The position numbers and the translations under genes were made by a program. The notes under the pieces are model-generated. The model worked only from the letters and a program-made list of their open reading frames with translations, had not been told where the DNA came from and searched no databases. This document shows positions 1 through 9,920 of a stretch of 64,000 nt of DNA, one piece after another (the stretch's first letter is position 1; each line of letters opens with the position of its first letter). Source of the DNA: Pseudoxanthomonas suwonensis J47 (GTDB lineage: Bacteria; Pseudomonadota; Gammaproteobacteria; Xanthomonadales; Xanthomonadaceae); NCBI RefSeq assembly GCF_000513955.1, contig NZ_AZUZ01000023.1:333-64332 (forward strand), given 5' to 3'.

Positions 1-80
1 AGGGGTGAGGGTCGGGGTCCCTCGCCACGCTGGCACCCACCTACCCTCTCCCCAACCCTTCTCCCGGAGGGAGAGGGGCT
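1..80. repeat. Intergenic G/C-tract repeat, copy 1
   Basis: The stretch opens with a GGGGTGAGGGTCGGGG tract and ends in a hairpin (stem 56-65 with 69-78, one G-T pair, loop GGA). The same two modules recur near 7487-7561 and 17371-17471. It lies just past the 3' end of the acetyltransferase gene, so it may act as a terminator-like element. Similar tracts are common between genes in Xanthomonadaceae; the link to termination is inference. Confidence 0.6.
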
Positions 81-169
81 TCTGTATCGCCGCCGAGAAG
101 CCCGAGCATTTACGCGCCCGATCTACGTCGCCATCGCTACCGGAAGAAGCCAGCGTCTACGCAGGCACC

Positions 170-682
170 TCAGCCCGCCGGGCGGCGCAGGATGAACTCG
201 AGGTCGCGGACGCGGCCGACGGGGAATTCGTAGGTGCCGACGCGTTCGAAGCCGCGGCGGGCGTAGAAGCGCTGGGCGCCGAAGTTTTCCGACCACACGC
301 CGATCCACAGCGTGCGCGGACCGTCGCGCAGCAGCCAGCGTTCGGCCTCGTCGAACAGGTGGCCACCCCAGCCACCACCCTGGTGCGAGGCCAGCACGTA
401 GAGCCGCTTCAGTTCGCCGTCACCCGGCGCGACGTCCGGGTGCGGGAGGCCGCAGGGGCCGGCGGCAGCGTGGCCGACGGCGACGCCGTCGTCCTCGAGC
501 AGCCACAACGCGTAGTCCGGATGGGCAAGGATCGTCGCCTGCTTCTCCACCGCGTAGGCGTCGCGCAGGAAGAAGTCGAGATCCTCCGGCGGGTAGAGGT
601 GGCCGAAGGTCTCGGTGAAGGTGCGCGCCGCCAGCGACGACAGCGTCGCGGCGTCATCGACGGTGGCCCGCCGGATGCGCAT
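170..682 (-). CDS. GNAT-family N-acetyltransferase, PaiA-like
   Basis: A 170-residue single-domain GNAT protein that should transfer acetyl from acetyl-CoA to an amine. The N-terminal strand MRIRRATVDD is followed by the helix region TFTETFGHLYPPEDL. The acetyl-CoA loop appears as LYVLASHQGGGWGGHLF around residues 95-110, slightly altered from the usual Q/R-x-x-G-x-G/A. The C-terminal WSENFGAQRFYARRGFE is the typical motif B region. The overall pattern resembles the polyamine acetyltransferase PaiA, but the substrate cannot be read from sequence. The ATG at 682 lies two bases after the stop of the acidic-tail gene, with GAGG just before it, so the two are probably translationally coupled. Confidence 0.85.
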   Translation of the reverse strand: MRIRRATVDDAATLSSLAARTFTETFGHLYPPEDLDFFLRDAYAVEKQATILAHPDYALWLLEDDGVAVGHAAAGPCGLPHPDVAPGDGELKRLYVLASHQGGGWGGHLFDEAERWLLRDGPRTLWIGVWSENFGAQRFYARRGFERVGTYEFPVGRVRDLEFILRRPAG

Positions 683-684
683 CC

Positions 685-984
685 TCAGTCCTCGTCCTCT
701 TCGTCTTCCCCGTCGAGGTCGTCTTCTTCTTCGTCGTCGTCCTCGTCGTCTTCCTCTTCCCCGTCTTCTTCGTCTTCGTCGTACTCGTAGTCGTCCTCGC
801 CGAAGTCCTCGCCGTCCCAGCGGCCCTGGTCGTCGGGAACGAAGGTGAGGGCCATCGACGCGGGCGAAGTGCCGACGCGGACCAGCCAGCCGCCGAACAC
901 GCGGGCGCGCTCGGTCACCAGCGCCGGATCGGAACCCTCGTTGCCCAGGCGCTCCCACTCCAAAGAGAAAGCAAACTCGGTCAT
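685..984 (-). CDS. Small protein with long acidic C-terminal tail
   Basis: About 99 residues. The first half is a compact region (MTEFAFSLEWERLGNEG, VFGGWLVRVGTSPASMALTF) that I do not recognise. The second half, about 45 residues, is almost entirely Asp and Glu with a few Gly and Tyr, encoded by GAC/GAG/GAA runs. Such tails are seen in proteins that bind basic partners or nucleic-acid mimics, but no function can be assigned. It sits between aspS and the GNAT gene on the same strand and is probably coupled to the GNAT gene. An in-frame ATG at 996 would add four residues. The low-complexity DNA (about 685-790) may vary in length by slippage. Confidence 0.7.
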   Translation of the reverse strand: MTEFAFSLEWERLGNEGSDPALVTERARVFGGWLVRVGTSPASMALTFVPDDQGRWDGEDFGEDDYEYDEDEEDGEEEDDEDDDEEEDDLDGEDEEDED

Positions 985-1104
985 CGCCCACTCCATCACA
1001 TCGATTGAAACCCGCCTTGGCTCAAGGCGGGCGCGGCCGTCGCCGCGGGGAATATGGAAGAAGAAGCGCCCGGCCTCCCGCAAGCGAGGTGCCGGGGAAG
1101 CGCA

Positions 1105-2862
1105 TTACTTCGACAGCGACTCTTCGCGCACCTTCACATGCACCTCCGCCAGCTGCTCGTCCGGGATCGGCGACGGCGCGCCGGTCATCAGGCACTGCGC
1201 GGTGGTGGTCTTCGGGAACGGGATCACGTCGCGGATCGACTCGGTGCCGGCCATCAGCGCGGCGATGCGGTCGATGCCGAAGGCGATGCCGCCGTGCGGC
1301 GGGGCGCCGTACTTCAGCGCGTCCAGCAGGAAGCCGAACTTGGCCTCGGCCTCCTCGGCGCCGATGCCGAGCAGCTCGAACACCGCGCTCTGCATCTCCG
1401 GACGGTGGATGCGGATCGAGCCGCCACCGATCTCGTTGCCGTTGAGGACCATGTCGTAACCGCGCGACACCGCGGTCTTCGCATTCGCGCGCAGCTCGGC
1501 GATGTCGTCCACCGCCGGCGCGGTGAAGGGATGGTGCAGGGCCACGTAGCGCTGCTCCTCCTCGTCCCACTCGAACATCGGGAAGTCGGTGACCCACAGC
1601 GGGCGCCAGCCTTCGGCGACCAGGCCGAAGTCCTTGCCGGCCTTCAGGCGCAGCGCGCCCATGAAGTCCGAGACCCTGTTGTAGGCGCCGGCGCCGAAGA
1701 ACACGATGTCGCCGTTGCCGGCGCCCACGTGCTTCAGCAGCGCGGCAAACGCGTCCTCGCTGAAGAACTTCTGGATCGGCGAGGAGATCGCGCCGGCCTC
1801 GTCGATCTTGATGTAGGCCAGGCCCTTGGCGCCGAACTTGGCGGCATGGGCGGCGTACTCGTCGATCTGCTTGCGCGACAGGGTCGCGCCGCCGGGGATG
1901 CGCAGCGCGGCGACGCGGCCGTCCGGATCGTCGGCGGCGCCGGTGAACACCGCGAACTGGCTGTCCTTGACCAGTTCGGCCACGTCGACCAGCTCCAGGT
2001 CGATGCGCAGGTCGGGCTTGTCCGAGCCGTAGCGGCGCATGGCCTCGGCCCAGGTCATGCGCGGGAACGGCTCGGCCAGCTCGACGCCGCGCACTTCCTT
2101 GAACACGGCGCGGATCATGCCCTCGACGAAGTCCTGCACGTCGCGCTCGCGGACGAAGGCGAACTCCATGTCCAGCTGGGTGAACTCCAGCTGGCGGTCG
2201 GCGCGCAGGGCCTCGTCGCGGAAGCAGCGCGCGATCTGGTAGTAGCGGTCGAAGCCGGCGATCATCAGGATCTGCTTGAACAGCTGCGGGCTCTGCGGCA
2301 GCGCGTAGAACTCGCCCGGGTGCATGCGCGCCGGGACCAGGAAGTCGCGCGCGCCTTCCGGGGTGGCCTTGGTCAGGATCGGGGTCTCGATGTCCTGGAA
2401 GCCGGCCTCGTCCAGGTAGCGGCGCAGCGCCTGCACCAGCCTGATGCGGGTGCGCTGCATGCGCTGCATCTCCGGACGCCGCAGGTCCAGGTAGCGGTAG
2501 CGCAGGCGCGTTTCCTCGGACGGGTTCTCGTGCGCGTGGAACGGCAGCGGCGCGGCCTTGTTGAGCACGGTGATCTTCGTCGCGATCACCTCGACCTTGC
2601 CCGAGCGGATCTTGCTGTTGACCGCCTCGCGCGCGCGGACCACGCCCTCGACCTGGATCACGTCCTCGTAGCCGAGCGAGGCGGCCACCGCGAACACTTC
2701 GGCGTTGGACGGCTCGACCGTGACCTGGACGATGCCTTCGTGGTCGCGCAGGTCGATGAAGCAGACGCCGCCGAGGTTGCGGGCCACGTCGGTCCAGCCG
2801 GCGAGGGTGAGGGTCTGGCCGATCAGGGTCTCGTCGACCAGGCCGCAGAAATGGGTACGCAT
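1105..2862 (-). CDS. aspS: Aspartyl-tRNA synthetase
   Basis: A 585-residue class II synthetase charging tRNA-Asp in the cytoplasm, of usual bacterial length. It starts with the OB-fold anticodon-binding domain ([26 protein letters not shown]), then motif 2 ([28 protein letters not shown] region), a bacterial GAD insertion, and motif 3 near the C-terminus ([14 protein letters not shown]). The start at 2862 matches the family N-terminus and has GGAG upstream. Residue 30 is Leu in RNLGG, where non-discriminating enzymes usually carry His, which suggests (inference) a tRNA-Asp-specific enzyme. It is divergent from the DUF3011 gene and followed on the same strand by the acidic-tail gene. Confidence 0.97.
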   Translation of the reverse strand: MRTHFCGLVDETLIGQTLTLAGWTDVARNLGGVCFIDLRDHEGIVQVTVEPSNAEVFAVAASLGYEDVIQVEGVVRAREAVNSKIRSGKVEVIATKITVLNKAAPLPFHAHENPSEETRLRYRYLDLRRPEMQRMQRTRIRLVQALRRYLDEAGFQDIETPILTKATPEGARDFLVPARMHPGEFYALPQSPQLFKQILMIAGFDRYYQIARCFRDEALRADRQLEFTQLDMEFAFVRERDVQDFVEGMIRAVFKEVRGVELAEPFPRMTWAEAMRRYGSDKPDLRIDLELVDVAELVKDSQFAVFTGAADDPDGRVAALRIPGGATLSRKQIDEYAAHAAKFGAKGLAYIKIDEAGAISSPIQKFFSEDAFAALLKHVGAGNGDIVFFGAGAYNRVSDFMGALRLKAGKDFGLVAEGWRPLWVTDFPMFEWDEEEQRYVALHHPFTAPAVDDIAELRANAKTAVSRGYDMVLNGNEIGGGSIRIHRPEMQSAVFELLGIGAEEAEAKFGFLLDALKYGAPPHGGIAFGIDRIAALMAGTESIRDVIPFPKTTTAQCLMTGAPSPIPDEQLAEVHVKVREESLSK

Positions 2863-3070
2863 GGGAACTCCGCAGGGGATGCCGGGCGCCGTGGCGCCGG
2901 GGAGCGCGATATTTTGGGGCCCGCAGGCGGTCCCGGCAAACCGGGCGGGCCGCCGGCCGCCCCGACGGCCCCGGCCCTGGCGGCGGTCGGCCGGCATTAA
3001 GCCGGTCCGGGCTACATCCGTATTCATCCGCCGTCACGCGGCGGACCGTCCAAGGAGAAAGGAGAAGGTC

Positions 3071-4033
3071 ATGCTGCGTTCCCTGTCCACCGCCTTGCTG
3101 GTCCTGGGCCTGGCCGGAGCGGCCGCCACCCTGCCGGTCCCCGCCGCCGCCCAGGGCGCGCAGGCCCGCGCCTACGCGCCGGAGAACCTGCGGCAGCTCT
3201 CCGTGGTGGAGCGGGTCCGGGTGATCGAGCGCGAGTACTCCGACCAGTCCCGCGGCCGCCAGATCCCCGACGACCAGCTCGAGTTCTACCTGGACCAGAT
3301 CAATGCCGGCTGGGGCTTCAGCCGGGTCAAGCAGGACATCGCCACCTCCCTGCGCGGCAACCACGGTGGCCGCCCGGGCGCCGGCTGGGGCGGCTGGAAC
3401 GGCTCCAGCTGGACCGGCCAGACCCTGACCTGTTCCAGCAACGACCGCCGCCGCCGCGAATGCCGCACCCCGTTCAACGGCCGCCCGGTGCTGGTCGAGA
3501 ACATCTCCGGCACCCGCTGCGTCGAAGGCGTCAACTTCGGCGGCGGTGGCGGCATCATGTGGGTCGACAAGGGCTGCCGCGGGCGTTTCGCCGAAGGCCG
3601 CGGCGGCTGGCAGGTCGGCAAGCCCGGCACCGGCCAGACCATCCGCTGCGAGAGCAGGAACAACCGCGAGACCACCTGCGGCACCGGTTTCCGCGGCCGC
3701 GCGGTGCTGGTCCGGCGGCTGTCCGACACCCGCTGCGTCGAAAACCGCAACTGGGGCCAGCGCGGCTCCAACATCTGGGTCAGCGGCGGCTGCCGCGGCG
3801 AGTTCGCCGAGGCCGGCGGTGGCTGGGGCGGCGGCGCGAACTCCAGCTACTCGGTCACCTGCAGCAGCGAGAACAACCGGCGCCGCACCTGCGCCTGGGA
3901 CCGTCGCCAGGGCCGCCCGGTGGTGATCGAGAACATCTCCAAGACCCGCTGCCAGGAAAACGCCAACTGGGGCTGGGACGGCAACCAGATCTGGGTCGAC
4001 CGCGGCTGCCGCGCCCGCTTCGGCGCGCGCTGA
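3071..4033 (+). CDS. Secreted protein with three DUF3011 repeats
   Basis: A 320-residue exported protein. A Sec-type signal peptide (MLRSLSTALLVLGLAGAAA, probable cleavage after AAAQG) is followed by a helical region (LRQLSVVERVRVIEREY). Three repeats of about 65 residues then begin with TLTCSSNDRRRREC, TIRCESRNNRETTC and SVTCSSENNRRRTC, each ending in a CRxxF-like block. The paired cysteines suggest disulfide-stabilised beta units in the periplasm or outside the cell. DUF3011 has no established function. The ATG at 3071 follows a strong AAGGAGAAAGGAG ribosome site. It is transcribed away from aspS and ends at a strong hairpin. Confidence 0.85.
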   Translation: MLRSLSTALLVLGLAGAAATLPVPAAAQGAQARAYAPENLRQLSVVERVRVIEREYSDQSRGRQIPDDQLEFYLDQINAGWGFSRVKQDIATSLRGNHGGRPGAGWGGWNGSSWTGQTLTCSSNDRRRRECRTPFNGRPVLVENISGTRCVEGVNFGGGGGIMWVDKGCRGRFAEGRGGWQVGKPGTGQTIRCESRNNRETTCGTGFRGRAVLVRRLSDTRCVENRNWGQRGSNIWVSGGCRGEFAEAGGGWGGGANSSYSVTCSSENNRRRTCAWDRRQGRPVVIENISKTRCQENANWGWDGNQIWVDRGCRARFGAR

Positions 4034-4055
4034 GCTGCCCGCGCATGCTGGAACC

Positions 4056-4080
4056 GGCGACCTCCCTCGCGGAGGTCGCC
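4056..4080. terminator. Hairpin terminator between convergent genes
   Basis: A perfect 10-bp stem, GGCGACCTCC with GGAGGTCGCC, around a five-base loop, placed between the convergent DUF3011 and lipoprotein genes. There is no T-run, so it may be a folded 3' end or a terminator that works in both directions. Confidence 0.6.
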
Positions 4081-4086
4081 GCCGGC

Positions 4087-4740
4087 TCAGCTCTCCGGCC
4101 CGTCGCCCCACGGCGGAGGCGGCGCATCCACCGGTGCGGTGAGGTCGAACTCGACCTGGAACAGCCGCCCGTCCGGCCGCGCCAGTTCGTAGACGAACTT
4201 CCGGCCCGGCTCGATTTCCATCGCCCACGTATTGCGCAGCGAGGCCGCCAGGCCTTCGCGCTCGAACATCGCCACCGATTCCGCATCCACCGGGAACTCC
4301 TGGCGCGAAGCCGTGCCGGCGTCGACGGTATCGCCGCCGTACATCGTCACCGCATCGGGACTGCCATCGGCGTGGCGGTGGTCGTGTTTCAGCCGCAGGC
4401 CGGTCGCGGTGCGGGTCAGCACCCAGGTCCGCGAGCGGTCCTCGCCGACGTGGAACGGGATGCGCAGCTCGCGCTGCGGCGCCTCGCAGCCACGCACATG
4501 CATGACCAGCGCCTGGTTCTCGAAGGAATCAGGCGTGGAAGACGCCGGCAGGTTGGCCACCACCCGGCCGGCAAAGGCCTGGCCGCAGTGTGCGGCGATC
4601 GCGGCGAGGAAAGCGTCGGCCGGCGCCGCCGGGGCATCGACCACGGCGCCCGAAGGCGGCGCGGCGGCGGCGCACGCCGGAACGCCGCCCGCCGCGCAGG
4701 CGGCGAGCAGCAACAAAAGGGGAAGTCGTTCGAGGTTCAT
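4087..4740 (-). CDS. Predicted lipoprotein of unknown function
   Basis: A 217-residue protein. The N-terminus MNLERLPLLLLLAAC has a hydrophobic stretch ending in a lipobox (L12-A-A-C15), so the mature protein should be a lipid-anchored envelope protein, or failing that a secreted one. The remainder has no motif I recognise. Landmarks are a Cys pair (HCGQAF and VRGCEAP), a His-rich HDHRHADGS segment and a proline-rich tail. Similar proteins appear in xanthomonads as conserved hypotheticals, to my memory. It converges on the DUF3011 gene and lies 53 bases downstream of the FmdB-like gene on the same strand. Confidence 0.7.
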   Translation of the reverse strand: MNLERLPLLLLLAACAAGGVPACAAAAPPSGAVVDAPAAPADAFLAAIAAHCGQAFAGRVVANLPASSTPDSFENQALVMHVRGCEAPQRELRIPFHVGEDRSRTWVLTRTATGLRLKHDHRHADGSPDAVTMYGGDTVDAGTASRQEFPVDAESVAMFEREGLAASLRNTWAMEIEPGRKFVYELARPDGRLFQVEFDLTAPVDAPPPPWGDGPES

Positions 4741-4793
4741 GCCCGCACCCTAGCCGGTGCGGGACAGGCCGGGCAAACCCCGGCGCGGGCGGA

Positions 4794-5093
4794 TCAGTCG
4801 CCGGAAGCGGCCGCCGCGGCCGGCTTGGCCTCGGACTTGGCGCCGCCCGAATCGGAGCCCGAAGAGCTGCTGTTGCCGCCGTCGGCCAGGTTGCGCTTCC
4901 TGTCGCCGGCGCCCTTGAAGTCGGTCTCGTACCAGCCGCCGCCGGCCAGGCGGAACGAAGGCGCGGTCACCTGGCGCCGGACACCGCCCTTGGCACCGCA
5001 GGACGGGCAGGTCTCGGGATCGGCGTCGGAGAGCTTCTGCAGACGGTCGAAACTGTGGCCGCACTCGGCGCACTGGAAGGCATAGATCGGCAT
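4794..5093 (-). CDS. FmdB-family zinc ribbon protein
   Basis: A 99-residue protein starting MPIYAFQCAECGHSF, the hallmark of the FmdB/CxxC_CxxC_SSSS family. A zinc ribbon is formed by CAEC (residues 8-11) and CPSC (about 29-32). The C-terminal half is low complexity, rich in Ser, Gly, Ala and Lys, and probably disordered. FmdB was named as a regulator of formamidase in Methylophilus, but the role of most members is unknown. In many proteobacteria the gene lies next to aspS; here the two are separated by the DUF3011 and lipoprotein genes. Confidence 0.85.
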   Translation of the reverse strand: MPIYAFQCAECGHSFDRLQKLSDADPETCPSCGAKGGVRRQVTAPSFRLAGGGWYETDFKGAGDRKRNLADGGNSSSSGSDSGGAKSEAKPAAAAASGD

Positions 5094-5172
5094 GGCGGGA
5101 CAGGAATCCGGGAAATCTTGAGGCCGGCTGCGGACGCCGGTACCCGCCGTACTGGGGGCGCCGCGGCCGATT

Positions 5173-6096
5173 TCAAGGCCCCCGGCCGATCATCGCCTCG
5201 GCCAGGCGCGCGACCCGTGCCAGCACCGCGTCGCGGGCATCGCTGTCCACCGTCGCGCCCTGCAGGTAGGCGGCCAGCACCCAGGGCGTGCCGCCGTCGC
5301 GCGGCCACAGCACCGCCACGTCGTTGCGGGTGTCCACGCCGTTGCTGCCGGTCTTGTCGCCGACCCGCCAGCCCGGACCCAGGCCGGCGCGCAGGCAGGC
5401 GTCGCCGGTGCCGTTGTCGATCAGCCAGTCGGCCAGCTGCCTGCGCGATTGCGCGGCCAGCGCGTCGCCCACGGCGAAGCGGGCCATGCTGGCGGCCATC
5501 GCCCGCGGGCTGGTGGTGTCGCGCGGGTCGCCCGGGGCGAAGGCGTTCATCACCGGCTCCAGGCGGTCGTTGCGGGTCACCGTGTCGCCGTTCGCGCGCA
5601 GGAACGCGGTCAGCGCGGACGGGCCGCCGATGAGCCCGAACAGCAGGTTGGCCGCGGCGTTGTCGCTGGTGGTCATGGTGGCGCGGCACAGGTCGCGCAC
5701 GGTGAGGTCCTTGCCGACATGGCGGCGGGCCACCGGGGAATGCGGGACCAGGTCGCCCTCGCCCACCGCCAGGCGGCGGTCCAGCGACCACCGGCCGCGG
5801 TCGGCGCCGGCCAGCACCGCCGCCGACAGCAGCGCCTTGAAGGTGCTGCACATCGGGAAGCGCTCGTCCTGGCGATGGCCGCGGGCCTGTCCGCTCGCGG
5901 TATCGAGCAGGCTCACCCCGAGTCGCCCGCCACTGGCCGCTTCCAGCGCGGCGAAGTCGCGGGCGTTGGCGATGGCATCGGCGCGGCCTGCGGTAGGGGC
6001 CGCGGCGGCCGAAGTCGCGTGGGCCAGCAGTGGCAGGGCCAGCGCGGAAGCGGCCGAGGTGGCACCGAGTTGCAGGAAGCGGCGGCGGGCGAGCAT
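5173..6096 (-). CDS. bla: Class A beta-lactamase, L2-like
   Basis: A 307-residue periplasmic serine beta-lactamase. The N-terminus MLARRRFLQLG is a twin-arginine signal and matches the start of Stenotrophomonas L2, which decides the start at 6096. All catalytic motifs are present: S84-T-F-K87, S144-D-N146, R-L-E180-P-x-x-N in the omega loop and K248-T-G250. The KTGSNG and LADWLIDN segments are also L2-like. L2 enzymes are inducible cephalosporinases inhibited by clavulanate; that profile is family knowledge, not shown here. The gene is divergent from ampR, the arrangement used for AmpR-controlled induction by cell-wall muropeptides. Confidence 0.95.
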   Translation of the reverse strand: MLARRRFLQLGATSAASALALPLLAHATSAAAAPTAGRADAIANARDFAALEAASGGRLGVSLLDTASGQARGHRQDERFPMCSTFKALLSAAVLAGADRGRWSLDRRLAVGEGDLVPHSPVARRHVGKDLTVRDLCRATMTTSDNAAANLLFGLIGGPSALTAFLRANGDTVTRNDRLEPVMNAFAPGDPRDTTSPRAMAASMARFAVGDALAAQSRRQLADWLIDNGTGDACLRAGLGPGWRVGDKTGSNGVDTRNDVAVLWPRDGGTPWVLAAYLQGATVDSDARDAVLARVARLAEAMIGRGP

Positions 6097-6261
6097 GGGC
6101 GGTCCTCGTGGATGGGAGCCCCGAGTATTCGAACGCCGGCGCCGGCCCACCAGCGCAAGTTTTCAGGAAGAGCCATAAGCCGGATGAGTGGCTCGGGGCG
6201 TTGCGGCAACGATTCCGGCCAGCGGTTAGCATTCGGTCATCAGTCCCGCTCACGCCTGGCC
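6097..6261. promoter_or_regulatory. bla-ampR divergent control region
   Basis: A 165-bp spacer between divergent starts, the expected place for overlapping promoters and the AmpR operator. A locally AT-richer stretch around 6155-6185 (AAGTTTTCAGGAAGAGCCATAAG) is the most likely site, but I could not match a 38-bp AmpR box with certainty. Confidence 0.5.
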
Positions 6262-7155
6262 ATGTCCCGCCCGCCCCTGCCGCTCAATGCGCTGCGCGCC
6301 TTCGAGGCCGCCGCGCGGCACCAGAACTTCACCCGCGCGGCGCTGGAGCTGTATGTCAGCCAGGCCGCGCTGAGCCACCAGATCCGCAGCCTCGAGGAGC
6401 GGCTGGGCGTGCGCCTGTTCCACCGCCTGCCGCGCGGGGTGGCGCTGACCGAGGAAGGCGCGGCGCTGTACCCGGTGCTCAACGAGGCCTTCGACCGGAT
6501 CGCGCTGGGCATGGCGCGCTTCATCGGCGGCGCGGGCCGCGAGGTGCTCACCGTGGGCGTGGTGGGCACCTTCGCCGCCGGCTGGCTGCTGCCGCGGCTG
6601 CCGGACTTCGAGGCCGCGCACCCGGACATCGAGTTGCGCCTGCAGACCCACAACAACCGCATCGACCTGGCCGGCGAAGGCCTGGACCTGGCGATCCGCT
6701 TCGGCGACGGCGACTGGCAGGGCCAGGACTGCACGCCGGTCCTGGAGGCGCCGTTCGCGCCGCTGTGCGCGCCGGCACTGGCCCGGCGCCTGCAGGAACC
6801 GCGCGACCTGGCGCGGGTGACGCTGCTGCGTTCCTACCGCGTCGACGAATGGCCGCGCTGGCTGGAGGCCGCCGGCGTGGCCGGCGTGGAAGCGCGCGGG
6901 CCGGTGTGCGATTCGTCGCTGACCCTGGCCGCCGCTGCGGCGGCCGGCGCCGGCGTGGCGCTGCTGCCGTTGCCGATGTTCGAGCAGGAGCTGGCCGGAG
7001 GCCGGCTGCTGCAGCCGTTCCCGGTCACCGTGTCGCTGGGCCGCTATTGGCTGACGCGGCTGCGCTCGCGTGCCGAACGCGAGCCGGCGCGGCGCTTCCG
7101 CCGCTGGCTGCAGGCGCGGGGCGAGGCGGAGAGCGCGGCGCGCAGCGACGGGTAG
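6262..7155 (+). CDS. ampR: LysR-type regulator AmpR
   Basis: A 297-residue cytoplasmic LysR regulator that senses peptidoglycan fragments and controls the divergent beta-lactamase. The helix-turn-helix spans about residues 9-65 (LNALRAFEAAARHQNFTRAA, SQAALSHQIRSLE). AmpR-specific stretches in the effector domain include TVGVVGTFAAGWLLP, HNNRIDLAGEGLDLAIRFG, TLLRSYRVDEW, and near the C-terminus GRYWLTRLRSRAE, all closely matching Citrobacter AmpR. It starts at the ATG at 6262. The gene ends near a repeat-rich, gene-free stretch and faces yheS. Confidence 0.95.
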   Translation: MSRPPLPLNALRAFEAAARHQNFTRAALELYVSQAALSHQIRSLEERLGVRLFHRLPRGVALTEEGAALYPVLNEAFDRIALGMARFIGGAGREVLTVGVVGTFAAGWLLPRLPDFEAAHPDIELRLQTHNNRIDLAGEGLDLAIRFGDGDWQGQDCTPVLEAPFAPLCAPALARRLQEPRDLARVTLLRSYRVDEWPRWLEAAGVAGVEARGPVCDSSLTLAAAAAAGAGVALLPLPMFEQELAGGRLLQPFPVTVSLGRYWLTRLRSRAEREPARRFRRWLQARGEAESAARSDG

Positions 7156-7242
7156 CGCGGCGGTCGGGCCAAGGGAGAGGGTCGGGGTTCCCGCTTGTCT
7201 CGGGGCCCCGGTGCCGATGAAAGCGCCGGCTCCGGACGGAGC

Positions 7243-7351
7243 CGCGGTAGTGCGGGGGTATGGCGCATCGCGCGGTTCCGCCGTCCATGGCTCCAACGCG
7301 CGAGCGCAGGCCATCCATGGCCTGCTTGCGCCATACCCCCGCACTACCGCG
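7243..7351. repeat. 109-bp element with perfect 24-bp terminal inverted repeats
   Basis: The arms at 7243-7266 and 7328-7351 are perfect reverse complements (start CGCGGTAGTGCGGGGGTATG). The interior carries further dyads around CCATGG. The form fits a BIME (paired REP with GTAG near each outer end) or a very small MITE. It lies between the convergent ampR and yheS genes. The rest of the 7156-7690 stretch holds other repeats but no gene. Confidence 0.75.
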
Positions 7352-7486
7352 TCTTTCGGCACGTTCGGGTCGCGGCTTCGTTCTTCGCCCCCTCTCCCTC
7401 CGGTGAGAGGGCAATCGCGCCACTGACGCGCATGCCGTCGAACGTCCGCGTCCAGTGGATGCGGGCCGGGGCGCGTAGCGGAGAAC

Positions 7487-7561
7487 AGGGGTGAGGGTCG
7501 GGCGCCCAGCGGCGTCGGAACACCGACCCTCTCCCCAACCCCTCTCCCGGTGGGAGAGGGG
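7487..7561. repeat. Intergenic G/C-tract repeat, copy 2
   Basis: GGGGTGAGGGTCGGG is followed by ACCCTCTCCCCAACC and a perfect 10-bp hairpin (7539-7548 with 7552-7561, loop GGT). A related partial unit is at 7386-7409. It sits between convergent ampR and yheS, which fits a role as a two-way transcription barrier (inference). Confidence 0.7.
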
Positions 7562-7690
7562 CTTGAAGACGCAAGCGACTTCGCGGAGCAGCCTGGGCAC
7601 CGGGCACCCGGACAGGCGCGGCCAGCTGGCGGCAGGTCGAGGGCGCGGCCGTCTTCGACTTCGACGTGGGCGGCAGCCTCGCCGGCCGGC

Positions 7691-9556
<1,866 letters not shown>

Positions 9557-9752
9557 CCGCGGATTCTACCGGAAGCGGCCCACCCGCCCGGAGGCCATGC
9601 ATGGCCGTGGCGCCCGTCCCGCAAGGCCCGGCGGGCCGGGGACCGGCGATGCCGGCGGTCCCTCCCGCCCTTCCAGGCCCAGGACAACCATCGCGCCATG
9701 CCCCGCCAGAGTCGTTCCGGGAAGTGCCGTCGCCCGCGGAACCGTTCATTTC

Positions 9753-9778
9753 CTTATAACCAACGGTTCTTATAACCA
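9753..9778 (+). promoter_or_regulatory. Candidate operator: two CTTATAACCA direct repeats
   Basis: CTTATAACCA occurs at 9753-9762 and 9769-9778, start to start 16 bp. This AT-rich pair stands out in GC-rich DNA about 145 bp upstream of the receptor start. The binding protein is unknown. Confidence 0.4.
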
Positions 9779-9830
9779 GGCCGCGGGTCGATGAGAATTG
9801 GACCCGACAGGAAGCGGTCATCGATCCAGA

Positions 9831-9847
9831 TGCCAGGCGTCCTGGCA
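9831..9847. promoter_or_regulatory. Candidate operator dyad TGCCAGG-CGT-CCTGGCA
   Basis: A perfect 7-bp inverted repeat with a 3-base spacer, 74 bp before the receptor start codon. It could be a regulator site or a leader hairpin. It does not resemble a Fur box. Confidence 0.4.
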
Positions 9848-9920
9848 GATATGATCGTCATCGCCGGAGCTCCCCTCCCCCGCCGGCGTTTCCTGCAATC
9901 GCAAACCGGAGCACGTCAGC

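Larger units (their letters stand above)
9557..9920. other. Gene-free leader region of the TonB-dependent receptor
   Basis: A 364-bp spacer between divergent yheS and the receptor gene. I see no gene. It holds a perfect 14-bp palindrome GGCCATGCATGGCC (9593-9606), a direct repeat (9753-9778) and a 7-bp dyad (9831-9847). Confidence 0.6.

Noticed and set aside
5-790. 261-codon plus-strand frame at the window start
   Set aside because: It is antisense to the GNAT and acidic-tail genes and ends in poly-Ser from the acidic codon run.
1022-4228. 1068-codon minus-strand open frame over aspS and the DUF3011 gene
   Set aside because: Another frame of well-supported genes on both sides, with no recognisable domain.
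9781-9811. Possible Fur box at GATGAGAATTGG before the receptor
   Set aside because: Too few matches to the 19-bp consensus.
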